From CAZHJK01 sp964533275 (GTDB taxonomy: Bacteria; Bacillota; Clostridia; Eubacteriales; Garciellaceae): 64,000 nt of DNA. The position numbers and the translations under genes were made by a program. Shown here in pieces: positions 51,671-59,843 of the stretch (the first letter of the stretch is position 1; every line of letters begins with the position of its first letter). The stretch spans positions 62,001 through 126,000 of the forward strand of contig CAZHJK010000001.1 of the NCBI GenBank assembly GCA_964533275.1, in the 5' to 3' direction. Below the pieces are notes generated by a model. It saw nothing but the letters and a program-made list of their open reading frames with translations, searched no databases and was not told the DNA's origin.

Positions 51671-54571
51671 ATGGATTATAAAACACTTTACAATAAGTAC
51701 ATAAAGTTAATTGAAGAGAATGAAAAGTTAAAAAAAGAAATAGCTTTTCTGAAAAAATATGATAAGAATCCTTTAAAGTTAATTGGTGATGTGATTATTA
51801 ATAATGAAAAAATAACCGAAGATTATTGTTGGGAAGGTGAAACATTTAAAGTTGATGTTAGAAGTACACCGGAACAAAAAATTGCTCTTTTCAAAGAGTT
51901 ATTTGCAGGAAGAAAAGATGTATATGCAAAAAGATGGACAAGTAAGAAAGGGAAATCAGGATATTCACCTGTTTGTTTAAATGAGTGGATAAGTGGAGTA
52001 TGCAATAAACCAGAATCAACCTGCTCTGTATGTCATAATAAAAACTATGCAGAATTTAATAAACAAGCAATTGAACAACATCTAAGAGGATATGCGGTCT
52101 ATGGTATTTATCCATTACTTCAAAGTGAAACCTGCAAATTTGTAGCAATTGATTTCGATAAACATGATTGGAAAGAGGATATTAAAATTATAAGGGAAGT
52201 CTGTAATGAATCTCATATTCCTGTTGCAATTGAGAGGTCAAGATCTGGTAATGGAGCACATGCATGGATCTTTTTCCAAGACGAATTAAGTGCAAGCTTA
52301 GCAAGAAAACTTGGTACAGCAATCATCACTTATAGTATGTCAATAAGACATGAAATTAAGTTTCAGTCATATGATCGTATATTTCCTAATCAGGATACTA
52401 TGCCAAAGGGTGGTTTTGGCAATCTAATTGCACTTCCTTTGCAAAAGAAAGCAAGAAAATATTACAATAGTGAGTTTATCAATGAAGATTTTAACTCTTA
52501 TAATGATCAATGGAAGTATCTTAGCAGCATAAGGAAAATGAGCGAAGAAGAAGTAGAAAATTCCATAATAGATTTATGTAAAGGGAATGAATATGGTACT
52601 CTGAAAGATGAAGATAGTGAAAATAAACCATGGATCATCCAAAGACCACAGCAATATGAATTATCAATAGAAGATTTCCCATCAAAAGTTCAAATAGTTC
52701 TTGCCAATGGAATTTATATTAAAAAAGAAGGTTTCTCCCATGCTGCTTTAAATAAAATTAAACGTTTGGCTGCTTTTAAGAATCCGGAATTCTTTAAGGC
52801 ACAGGCAATGAGATTGCCTACTTATAACAAACCAAGAATTATTGATTTATCCGAAGAAAATCTGAAGTATCTTTTTATTCCTAGAGGTTGTCTACAGGAT
52901 CTTCAAATATTACTATCATCATTTGAATTAGAAATAGAATATGTTGATGAAAGACAGTACAGTAGAGATATTGACGTATCCTTTAAAGGAGAGCTAAGGG
53001 ATAAACAAAAGGAAGTAGTAAAAATGCTACTCGCTTATAATCAAGGGGTATTGTCTGCTACAACAGCTTTTGGCAAAACAGTTATTGGAGCATACTTAAT
53101 GGCTTCAAGAAAAAAAAATGCATTAATAATCGTACATACAAGACAGCTTTTAGAACAATGGCAAGAACGACTAAATCAATTTTTGATTATTAATGAAGAA
53201 TTACCTAAAGAAAAGGTGAAGAAGAGAGGTAAAGCGAAATCACAGAATATTATTGGCCAAATAGGTGGAGGGAAAAATAGGCCGAATGGAATTATCGATA
53301 TTGCACTTATGCAATCTTTGATAAAGGATAAAGAAGTTAAAGATTTCATTAGAGAATATGGTTTTGTCATTGTGGATGAATGTCATCATGTTCCTGCATT
53401 TACTTTTGAACAAATCATGAAGAATATTCATGCTAAATATGTTTATGGATTAACAGCTACCCCAATTAGAAAAGATGGTCATCAACCGATCATTTTTATG
53501 CAGTGTGGTCAGATAAGAAGTAAAGTAGATGCGAAAGAAGAATCAAAAAAAAGAAGTTTTGAACATTTTATAACTCCTCGATTCACAAGTTTTAGACGAT
53601 TAAAAGATTCCAATGAAGATGAACGATACAATATCACATCTATTTATGCTGAATTAGTAGAAAATGAGCTTAGAAATAGTATGATTGTTGAGGATATTAT
53701 AAAAGCTGTGAATGAGGGTAGAAATCCTATTGTATTGACAGAAAGAACTAATCATGTTGATATATTAGTAAAGATGCTAAATAATAGAATTGACCATGTT
53801 ATTCAATTGACTGGAAATATGTCTACTAGAAAACGCAGAGAAGAGTTAGAAAGATTATCAAAGATTTCTTTAACATCCAACTTCGTAATTGTTGCAACAG
53901 GAAAATTTGTGGGAGAAGGATTTGATGAACCTCGTCTTGACACATTATTTTTAGCAATGCCCATAGCATGGAAGGGGACTGTAGTACAATATGCAGGACG
54001 ACTACATAGAGAATTAGATAATAAATCAGAAGTGATTATATATGATTATGTAGATATTCATATACCTGTTCTTGAAAAAATGTATCAAAAACGGTTGAAA
54101 GCATATGCATCAATAGGTTATAAAAGCAGGGGAGAAAAAATAGAAGAAAGCATCAATGCAATATATGACCAAAACACCTTTTTCGAAGTATTTAGAAAAG
54201 ATATATGCAATGCTATTTCTGATATATTAATTGTAAGCCCATTTATCAGTAAAAGAAGATTAATGTCCATGATAAGATTACTAACTAAAGAAATCAATGG
54301 GGGTGTAAATATTGTTATTGTAACAAGACCAAAAACAGATTTTAAAGAAAAAGACCATCAAACTTATGATGCAAATATGAAAATTCTTTTTGAAAATGGA
54401 ATAAAAGTTGATTACAAATCAAATATTCACCAAAAATTTGCAATTATTGATCAAAAGGTTGTTTGGTATGGTAGTATTAATTTGTTAAGCTATGGTCGAG
54501 ATGCTGAAAGTATCATGCGATTATCCAGCTTAAATATTGCTAATGAGTTATTAGCATCAATCGAGAATTAG
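51671..54571 (+). CDS. TOTE-type primase-SF2 helicase-phospholipase D fusion
   Basis: The 966-residue protein has four parts. A short coiled coil (1-30) leads to a cysteine cluster (C102, C111, C118, C121). An archaeo-eukaryotic primase domain follows (about 60-300): catalytic D161-F-D163 in VAIDFDKHD, H197 in GNGAHAWIFF, and FPNQD...GFGNLIALP near 238-256. A superfamily 2 helicase (about 440-830) has ATTAFGKT (463-470), VDECHH (568-573), TATP (595-598) and QYAGRLHR. A C-terminal phospholipase D-like motif reads H920-x-K922-x4-D927 with GSIN. All catalytic motifs are intact. The primase type is the one called TOTE conflict system; a defence role is inference. A relic copy of its start lies at 55754. 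Confidence 0.85.
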   Translation: MDYKTLYNKYIKLIEENEKLKKEIAFLKKYDKNPLKLIGDVIINNEKITEDYCWEGETFKVDVRSTPEQKIALFKELFAGRKDVYAKRWTSKKGKSGYSPVCLNEWISGVCNKPESTCSVCHNKNYAEFNKQAIEQHLRGYAVYGIYPLLQSETCKFVAIDFDKHDWKEDIKIIREVCNESHIPVAIERSRSGNGAHAWIFFQDELSASLARKLGTAIITYSMSIRHEIKFQSYDRIFPNQDTMPKGGFGNLIALPLQKKARKYYNSEFINEDFNSYNDQWKYLSSIRKMSEEEVENSIIDLCKGNEYGTLKDEDSENKPWIIQRPQQYELSIEDFPSKVQIVLANGIYIKKEGFSHAALNKIKRLAAFKNPEFFKAQAMRLPTYNKPRIIDLSEENLKYLFIPRGCLQDLQILLSSFELEIEYVDERQYSRDIDVSFKGELRDKQKEVVKMLLAYNQGVLSATTAFGKTVIGAYLMASRKKNALIIVHTRQLLEQWQERLNQFLIINEELPKEKVKKRGKAKSQNIIGQIGGGKNRPNGIIDIALMQSLIKDKEVKDFIREYGFVIVDECHHVPAFTFEQIMKNIHAKYVYGLTATPIRKDGHQPIIFMQCGQIRSKVDAKEESKKRSFEHFITPRFTSFRRLKDSNEDERYNITSIYAELVENELRNSMIVEDIIKAVNEGRNPIVLTERTNHVDILVKMLNNRIDHVIQLTGNMSTRKRREELERLSKISLTSNFVIVATGKFVGEGFDEPRLDTLFLAMPIAWKGTVVQYAGRLHRELDNKSEVIIYDYVDIHIPVLEKMYQKRLKAYASIGYKSRGEKIEESINAIYDQNTFFEVFRKDICNAISDILIVSPFISKRRLMSMIRLLTKEINGGVNIVIVTRPKTDFKEKDHQTYDANMKILFENGIKVDYKSNIHQKFAIIDQKVVWYGSINLLSYGRDAESIMRLSSLNIANELLASIEN

Positions 54572-54588
54572 AAAAGGGGAATGAAGGG

Positions 54589-54675
54589 TGAATAAAAAAA
54601 GGCATTATTATTTATCAAACAGAAGATGGATGAACAAAAGCAGATGTAAGAATAGAAAAAGATACTACATATAAA
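54589..54675 (+). pseudogene. RhuM-like protein N-terminal remnant
   Basis: Starting 18 bases behind the helicase stop, a GTG start gives MNKK and then a frameshift in a run of A; the next frame reads GIIIYQTEDG, a stop, and TKADVRIEKDTTY. This is the typical opening of RhuM/virulence-protein family members, which are common in defence and toxin islands. The frameshift and two stops show that it is dead. Confidence 0.55.
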
Positions 54676-54696
54676 TAATATCCTCAAAGAGTATAT

Positions 54697-54819
54697 TTGG
54701 CGTTACACCATCGTAGTATCCCAATATGGGTGAAAAGAAATAAATTAAATGATGATATGTTAAAAGATGTAAGAGAAATTATAAAAAATTATAGACTATT
54801 CGTATCAGAGTGGGACTAG
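54697..54819 (+). pseudogene. C-terminal fragment of an unknown protein
   Basis: An open 40-residue tail ends in a TAG at 54817. It contains PIWVKRNKLND and DVREIIKNYRLFVSEWD, which looks like the C-terminal end of a small protein (perhaps DUF4160-like). No start or ribosome site is present. It may be unrelated to the RhuM remnant next to it. Confidence 0.35.
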
Positions 54820-54965
54820 CACAGTCCGACTTCCTAATACCAAGTTTAACGGTTACAGAATATTGATATAATATGATTCTATGTGTTGGCGATTCACACC
54901 TATTTGATAGCGCCACATTATTTAAAAAGAAAAAAGTAAATGCCTAAAATAGGAGGATTAATATT

Positions 54966-55694
54966 ATGGAGTTAGATAAAATTTGTCAGAATTGTAGTAG
55001 TTTTTTTCAAGACAGCAATGATTACAATATAGGTTTAGGTGTCTGCTTGAACGACCCTGATGATTCATTTGAACCTTATATTGATGAAATCATTGAAAAT
55101 GCAGATTTTTCAAACATATATGAGATTTACTTGGAAAAACGGTTTAACGGTGGAAGAGAAGCCTGTGAGCAATTTGAAGAACCTGAATTTATTGAACTTC
55201 AGGATGGTGAGGACCTCAATGATTATATATATATAGAAAATATGAAGCAACAAAATGTTGATGAGGTTATTAAATATTTATATGACAATGATAACAATAT
55301 GGTAAATAGAGCTTTATCAACAATTTCACCGTATGTACATATTGGAAATGAAAATGCTTATAAGGGTCTTATAGAATATTATATGGGCTTGGGTCCAGCA
55401 GATAATCTTGAGGATGTTTACATCAGAATAAAAATTGTAGATTTACTATCATCAAAGAAATCAGAAAAGAAAACTATTGATGCATATGTAAATGAACTTG
55501 CTAGGACTCCATCAAATAATACCACAAGACAACTATATACGGAAATACTTGAACACTTAAGAAGATGTCCTTGGGAAATGGTTATGGAGCCACTTTTGGA
55601 ATTACTTGATAAAAAGAAATTCAGCTATAAAATGAAGAAAAAAATTATGGATATTGCTATAGAAGAAAAAATAGATGAATACTGGTACAGATAG
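54966..55694 (+). CDS. Cysteine-cluster protein with helical repeats, unknown
   Basis: The 242-residue protein begins at ATG after AATAGGAGGATTAATATT. Its first 70 residues have cysteines in a possible metal site: CQNCSSFF near 8-15, GVCLND near 25-30 and EACEQFEE near 60-67. The rest is acidic and helical, with HEAT-like pairs (for example VNRALSTISPYVHIGNENAYKGLIEYY region near 112-138, key ALSTISPYV, and VMEPLLELLDKKKFSYKMKKKIMDIA near 205). I recognise no family. A possible promoter (TGATATAAT at 54865-54873) and a 90-base leader are present. It is the only other intact gene next to the helicase fusion and may act with it, which is inference. Confidence 0.75.
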   Translation: MELDKICQNCSSFFQDSNDYNIGLGVCLNDPDDSFEPYIDEIIENADFSNIYEIYLEKRFNGGREACEQFEEPEFIELQDGEDLNDYIYIENMKQQNVDEVIKYLYDNDNNMVNRALSTISPYVHIGNENAYKGLIEYYMGLGPADNLEDVYIRIKIVDLLSSKKSEKKTIDAYVNELARTPSNNTTRQLYTEILEHLRRCPWEMVMEPLLELLDKKKFSYKMKKKIMDIAIEEKIDEYWYR

Positions 55695-55753
55695 AAAATA
55701 TTGATATCCCTAAATAAGCAGTCATACGAGCTGGAGGAATATGATGAGTAGTT

Positions 55754-55791
55754 GAGGTGAACTATCGATTATCAAACACAAGTACATAGAG
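55754..55791 (+). repeat. Partial relic copy of the helicase gene start
   Basis: GAGGTGAACTAT-GATTAT-AAACAC...AAGTACATA-AG matches 51661-51704 with three substitutions and loss of eight bases (TTTACAAT). In the true gene this covers the ribosome site and first twelve codons. Confidence 0.75.
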
Positions 55792-56240
55792 AAGCACAGT
55801 AGAAATGATTTTGACAATGTGATAGATGTTAATTTTGGGGGAGCAGCAAATCTTGTTGAAGCAGTAGTTCCTGTTATGAAGAAACAAAAACTGGGAAAGA
55901 TATGTTTCACAAGCTCAGGGGTAGGAGTTAGTGGTTATACTAATGTATGCTATTATGCAAGCAGTAAAGGAGCTATAGAAGCTCTTGCTAAATGCCTTAA
56001 CATAGAGTATGCAGGGGGTGGTATTACATTCCACATCATGCATCCACCTTTGACTGTTACAAAATCTTCATCACCTTTTCCAGTACCAAAAGAATTTAAA
56101 GCATCCCCTGAAAAGGTTGGTAAGAGCTTTGTATGATAAATTTGGAAAGTAGAAAGTAGCCCAGTTATCGCTTTCCAAATATGATGGGTAAGATGCTGGT
56201 GAAGATGACGAATAGAGCTAATAAGGTTTAGAAAGGGTTT
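55756..56240 (+). pseudogene. Truncated short-chain dehydrogenase/reductase
   Basis: An open frame to 56136 (about 105-125 residues) has SDR features: DVNFGGAANLVEAVVP, CFTSSGVGVSG (catalytic Ser) and YYASSKGAIEALAK (catalytic Tyr and Lys). The N-terminal Rossmann GxxxGxG half is absent and replaced by the relic helicase start. After 56136 the similarity to SDR C-terminal tails seems to continue in another frame (FPNMMGKMLVKM near 56170), broken by stops. It is therefore a fusion relic and not a working enzyme. Confidence 0.75.
56140..56180. repeat. 10-bp inverted repeat in the dehydrogenase relic
   Basis: ATTTGGAAAG (56140-56149) and CTTTCCAAAT (56171-56180) are exact complements, 21 bases apart. 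Confidence 0.5.
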
Positions 56241-56328
56241 AAAGTAGTACTTGGATAGGATAGTCCATTTTTGAATCTGACTATTATTAGTGGTACAATA
56301 AAGAAAACTATGTAAGCGAGGTTGTATA

Positions 56329-56679
56329 ATGGACAAACATCGTATCTATTCAATGAGTTTTGCAAAAGTCTATCCATATTATGTTGCTAAGGCGGAAAAA
56401 AAAGGTCGTACTAAAACAGAAGTCGATGAAATCATTCGATGGTTAACAGGATATAGCCAGGAAGAATTAGAAGCGCAACTAGAAAATCTCACAGATTTTG
56501 AGACCTTCTTTGCTGAAGCTCCCCAAATGAATCCATCTCGGACTTTGATTAAAGGGGTTGTTTGCGGTGTTCGAGTGGAAGATATTGAAGAACCAACTAT
56601 GCAGGAAATTCGTTATTTGGATAAAGTGATTGATGAGTTGGCAAAGGGGAAAGCGATAGATAAAATTTTACGAAAATAA
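56329..56679 (+). CDS. DUF2200 family protein
   Basis: The 116-residue protein has the DUF2200 pattern: HRIYSMSFAKVYPYYVAKAEKKGRT (keys FAKVYPYYV and KKGRTKTEVDEII), IRWLTGYSQEELE, NPSRTLIKGVVCGVRVE (keys LIKGVVCGVRVE) and YLDKVIDELAKGK. Function unknown; it is a small cytoplasmic protein scattered through bacteria, suggesting transfer. Codon use seems slightly more GC-rich than its neighbours. The start follows GCGAGGTTGTATA. A terminator follows. Confidence 0.85.
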   Translation: MDKHRIYSMSFAKVYPYYVAKAEKKGRTKTEVDEIIRWLTGYSQEELEAQLENLTDFETFFAEAPQMNPSRTLIKGVVCGVRVEDIEEPTMQEIRYLDKVIDELAKGKAIDKILRK

Positions 56680-56688
56680 TAATTAATT

Positions 56689-56740
56689 AAAAAACACTGG
56701 TTCTATATTTAGAAGATAAAAGAATTGGTGTTTTTTTGTT
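56689..56740 (+). terminator. Intrinsic terminator after the DUF2200 gene
   Basis: AAAAAACACT...TTC (from 56689) pairs with GAA...GTGTTTTTTT (56721-56737), ending in a T-run. It marks the right side of the accessory zone. Confidence 0.7.
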
Positions 56741-56826
56741 TCTATATCTATAGTTGGATGGGATGAGCATATAAGTATAGATGAAATAAAAATATAAAGA
56801 GACTAGAATTAGAATTTATTTCATCC

Positions 56827-57555
56827 TTAATTATAAATAGGCGGTAAATCCTGGATCTCATTCATTTCGTTTTTAAGGGTAGCATGGAATTCTCTTTTTT
56901 CATTGATTGAAGCAAAGAATATTTCATCAATGTCTTTTATCTTAAGATAATTTAATTGCTGGTTGAGCCAATTCTCTGTAAGATTGAGCTTAGCTAAAAC
57001 ATTATCATATACTACACCTTCAATAATCACTGGATAGGTTAAGGAGGGATGGGCTCTCGTTAAATTCATATCTTCTACAGTGACTTCGGATTTATTTGTT
57101 TTTTTTAATACTGAAATATTACCACTAGCTTCTATAATTCCTAAGTGGACATCATTAATATCGAAAACATCCTTTTCTCTTAACATCTGAAGTATATTAT
57201 CAATAGAATAGCGGATTTTTCGCAGATTTTTCACAACAAATTTGCCGTCCTGTATCACAATCGTAGGTTCGAAGGTTATGATATGTCCAAATTTTCTATA
57301 TTTAATTTTCAGTCTTGAAACTATAACATGAAAAATACCAATTAGAACAATGGCAACAGCAGTATGAATATGTTCAATATTAGGATCTGCTATGTCAGCG
57401 CCTACCACTGCACCTAATACAATAATAACAAGAAAATCGAATACAGGAAGTTCTGCAATAGAACGCTTACCCATAATTAATGTGATAACCAGCATAAGAG
57501 GTAATATTGTAATAATCCTTCCCAAAAGCATAAAAGAATCCTTAATAATATCCAT
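56827..57555 (-). CDS. DUF421 (YetF-like) membrane protein, copy 1
   Basis: The ATG at 57555 fits AAAGGAG ten bases upstream. The 242-residue protein has three N-terminal spans with ITLIMGKRSIAELPVFDFLVIIVLG (keys MGKRSIAEL and FDFLVII), then a DUF421 core with ILQMLREKDVF near 140 and a soluble C-terminal YetF domain (SLTYPVIIEG, LNLTENWLNQQL). In Bacillus YetF-type proteins occur in spores or the cell membrane; the activity is not known. It lies 18 bases behind a paralog of very similar length and sequence, so a tandem duplication is likely. Confidence 0.88.
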   Translation of the reverse strand: MDIIKDSFMLLGRIITILPLMLVITLIMGKRSIAELPVFDFLVIIVLGAVVGADIADPNIEHIHTAVAIVLIGIFHVIVSRLKIKYRKFGHIITFEPTIVIQDGKFVVKNLRKIRYSIDNILQMLREKDVFDINDVHLGIIEASGNISVLKKTNKSEVTVEDMNLTRAHPSLTYPVIIEGVVYDNVLAKLNLTENWLNQQLNYLKIKDIDEIFFASINEKREFHATLKNEMNEIQDLPPIYN

Positions 57556-57572
57556 ATATAACATTCTCCTTT

Positions 57573-58301
57573 TTAGTGATATATAGGCAGTGGATCTGAT
57601 TGGTCATTCATAAAGTTCTTTAATGAAATATGCAGCTCCATTTTTTCATTGATGGTTGCAAAAAATACTTCATTTATGTTAGTAATATTTAAGCTTAGTA
57701 ATTGCTGATGGAGCCAATTCTCATTCAGATTGAATTTATTTAATATATCATTATATATCTTGCCTTCTATAATTACTGGATAAGATATAGAAGGAACATT
57801 TTGAGTCAAATTTAAGTCCTCAATTGTAACCATAGATTTATTAGGTTTCTTTAATACGGACAGCCTACCATTAGCTTCAATAATGCCCAGATGCACATCT
57901 TTAATATTAAAAACATCCTTCTCCCTCAGCATTTGGAGTATATTATTTATTGAATATCTTTGTTTTTTTAGGTTTTTACTTATCAACTTCCCATCTAGTA
58001 TTATGATGGTAGGTGAGAATGTGATAAGATGACCTAATTTTCTATGTTTAATCAGGACAATAGAAACACTGCGCTGGAAAAGACCAAAGAGTACGATCGC
58101 TATTGCAGTATGGATATGAGATACCGAAGGATCTGCTATATCTGCTCCAACTACTGATCCAAAGGCTATAGTAACAAGAAAGTCAAATATAGGAAGCTCA
58201 CCAATAGAACGCTTTCCCATATATAAAGTCATAAACAACATTAATGGTATAATAGTTAGTATTCTTCCTGTTACTACTAATAATTCTTTCAATAATTCCA
58301 T
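57573..58301 (-). CDS. DUF421 (YetF-like) membrane protein, copy 2
   Basis: The 242-residue protein aligns with the downstream copy along its full length: TLYMGKRSIGELPIFDFLVTIAFG at the N-terminus (keys MGKRSIGEL, FDFLVTI), the identical NILQMLREKDVF and KDVHLGIIEA, and FNLNENWLHQQL. By eye the two share more than half of their residues. It is first in the pair and carries the operon start. The ribosome site is AGGAGATGGCATT. Terminator-free spacing means both are made from one message. Confidence 0.88.
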   Translation of the reverse strand: MELLKELLVVTGRILTIIPLMLFMTLYMGKRSIGELPIFDFLVTIAFGSVVGADIADPSVSHIHTAIAIVLFGLFQRSVSIVLIKHRKLGHLITFSPTIIILDGKLISKNLKKQRYSINNILQMLREKDVFNIKDVHLGIIEANGRLSVLKKPNKSMVTIEDLNLTQNVPSISYPVIIEGKIYNDILNKFNLNENWLHQQLLSLNITNINEVFFATINEKMELHISLKNFMNDQSDPLPIYH

Positions 58302-58482
58302 AATGCCATCTCCTAATTATCTTATTACATTATTATTATTATTTCCTTAATTAGAAATGAATATAAAATATCCTTTTCTTAAAGGATACATTGTATTATT
58401 GTTTAGAAAAACAATTATTCTAAATATTCCCGCATGATATATTATTGATATGTTACTCCTATACTATGCATTGTAAGTAGTC

Positions 58483-58536
58483 AAAAAATATTGCCAAAAC
58501 CATAGGATTAATACATCAATTATATGGTCTTGGCAA
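58483..58536 (-). terminator. Intrinsic terminator after the lipoprotein gene
   Basis: Minus-strand TTGCCAAGACCATA pairs with TATGGTTTTGGCAA (arms at 58523-58536 and 58491-58504), then TATTTTTTG. The rest of 58302-58600 holds nothing else that I can support. Confidence 0.75.
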
Positions 58537-58600
58537 AAAATAGTTTGGATTATTTTTTTATAAATATATATAAAAAAGTGTAAGGTACTTTCTTATAATT

Positions 58601-58999
58601 TTATTTTGATTCCCATTTTAAATCAAAACTCCCTTTTGTATCCTTTCCTTCTATTCTTATTCTGTATTTTCCTTCATCTTCTATAGGGATTTCTACAATG
58701 CCCTCTTCATCCACAGGGATTTCCTCAATACTTTCACCTTTTTTATTGGTAATGGTGATAGTAAGCTCACCCTCTTTTACTTCCGAACTATATTTTATTA
58801 TAATTATTTCCCCAGGTTCTGCATTAATCCTTCCTGTATCAACTCCAGAAAAGTACTTGTAGGATGCAGTCATATGCCCAGGTAGATTGTTCCCAACCCA
58901 CATTACTTTTTTTGTACAGCCTGTAGAAGAAAACATAAAGATAATGAGTAGAAGTCCTAAGACTAGAGAATTTTTTAATTTACTTTTTTTCATTTTCAT
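58601..58999 (-). CDS. Lipoprotein of unknown role
   Basis: The 132-residue product has a type II signal: KMKKSKLK, a hydrophobic stretch and the lipobox SSTGC near residue 27. The mature part, about 105 residues, is acidic and beta-rich (EGELTITITNKKG, EGIVEIPIEDEGKYRIRIEG), suggesting a single immunoglobulin-like sandwich facing outward. No family recognised. The start follows AAGGAAGGATAAA. It is located just behind the GntR-ABC operon and may belong to it. Confidence 0.75.
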   Translation of the reverse strand: MKMKKSKLKNSLVLGLLLIIFMFSSTGCTKKVMWVGNNLPGHMTASYKYFSGVDTGRINAEPGEIIIIKYSSEVKEGELTITITNKKGESIEEIPVDEEGIVEIPIEDEGKYRIRIEGKDTKGSFDLKWESK

Positions 59000-59057
59000 T
59001 TTATCCTTCCTTTAAAATTAATAATTATAGTTCACTTCATTAATATCTCTCTTATTT

Positions 59058-59843
59058 TTATTCTAAATTTAATTTCTTAGTTAAAATATGATTGGTTACT
59101 GCGTAAAAGATAGTACATCCAGCTAATGCAAACAAAATTCCAACTGGAAAAATTATTTGTGGGGATAGATAAACAAGATCTATATTACCTATATTAAAGT
59201 GTATAAAGATCCCTCCAACTAAAGTTATTAGAAATTGTAGACCTGTATATATTACAATGTAGGATACAAAGGAGGCAACAACTCTATTTTTATTAAATAG
59301 TTGACCCACTGCAATGGAAACATAGATTAATAGAATATTTAAAATTACACCTAGAAATACAAGTGTTGTGAATTCTACCAATAAAAGTGATCCATTACCA
59401 CCAAATTGCGCACTTAATTCTGCACTCATTTCTTTAAAGCCTCTCCATATTGCATCTAACATTCCGGGGTTGGCACTGACTATACCTAAGGACCCTAATA
59501 TCATTGTCAGACTAATAATGATCCAAAATACAGTAATGACCAGCTTAGATGTAATCAAATGATGAACTCTTACCGGTAGAGTAAACATCAAGTACCCCTC
59601 ATCCTTTAGAAGATTCCTATAAAATCGCAGGATCATAAGAATAAGTGTAACCATCAAAATAGCAATTATTGATATGATTTGTGTTGCTATTAGTAGTCCC
59701 CTAAAAAATAAAGCTATTCCTTCTCCCATCCCTGATTGTAATGTAAAACGATTGATTACTGAGACACATAAAAGTACTATATATAATGGTACTAATAGTC
59801 TAGCAGTTGCCTTCAATTCATGTTTCATTAATCTAGCTAACAT
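59058..59843 (-). CDS. ABC transporter permease of the YtrA-type operon
   Basis: The 261-residue protein has six hydrophobic segments (about 15-35, 50-72, 97-120, 150-175, 183-208, 225-248). The opening MLARLMKHELKATARLL and a first loop LKDEGYLMFTLPV are typical of the permeases that pair with YtrA/GntR-ABC genes. It overlaps the ATPase gene by a few bases, so the two form one exporter or a bacteriocin-resistance type pump. Substrate unknown. Confidence 0.82.
   Translation of the reverse strand: MLARLMKHELKATARLLVPLYIVLLCVSVINRFTLQSGMGEGIALFFRGLLIATQIISIIAILMVTLILMILRFYRNLLKDEGYLMFTLPVRVHHLITSKLVITVFWIIISLTMILGSLGIVSANPGMLDAIWRGFKEMSAELSAQFGGNGSLLLVEFTTLVFLGVILNILLIYVSIAVGQLFNKNRVVASFVSYIVIYTGLQFLITLVGGIFIHFNIGNIDLVYLSPQIIFPVGILFALAGCTIFYAVTNHILTKKLNLE

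Noticed and set aside
51671..54571. Type I or III restriction enzyme R subunit
   Set aside because: The helicase half resembles these, but no modification or specificity gene lies nearby, and primase and phospholipase D motifs explain the ends better.
55953..56336. Minus-strand 127-residue frame opposite the dehydrogenase relic
   Set aside because: No recognisable motif or ribosome site; the plus strand carries clear dehydrogenase motifs, so this is antisense noise.
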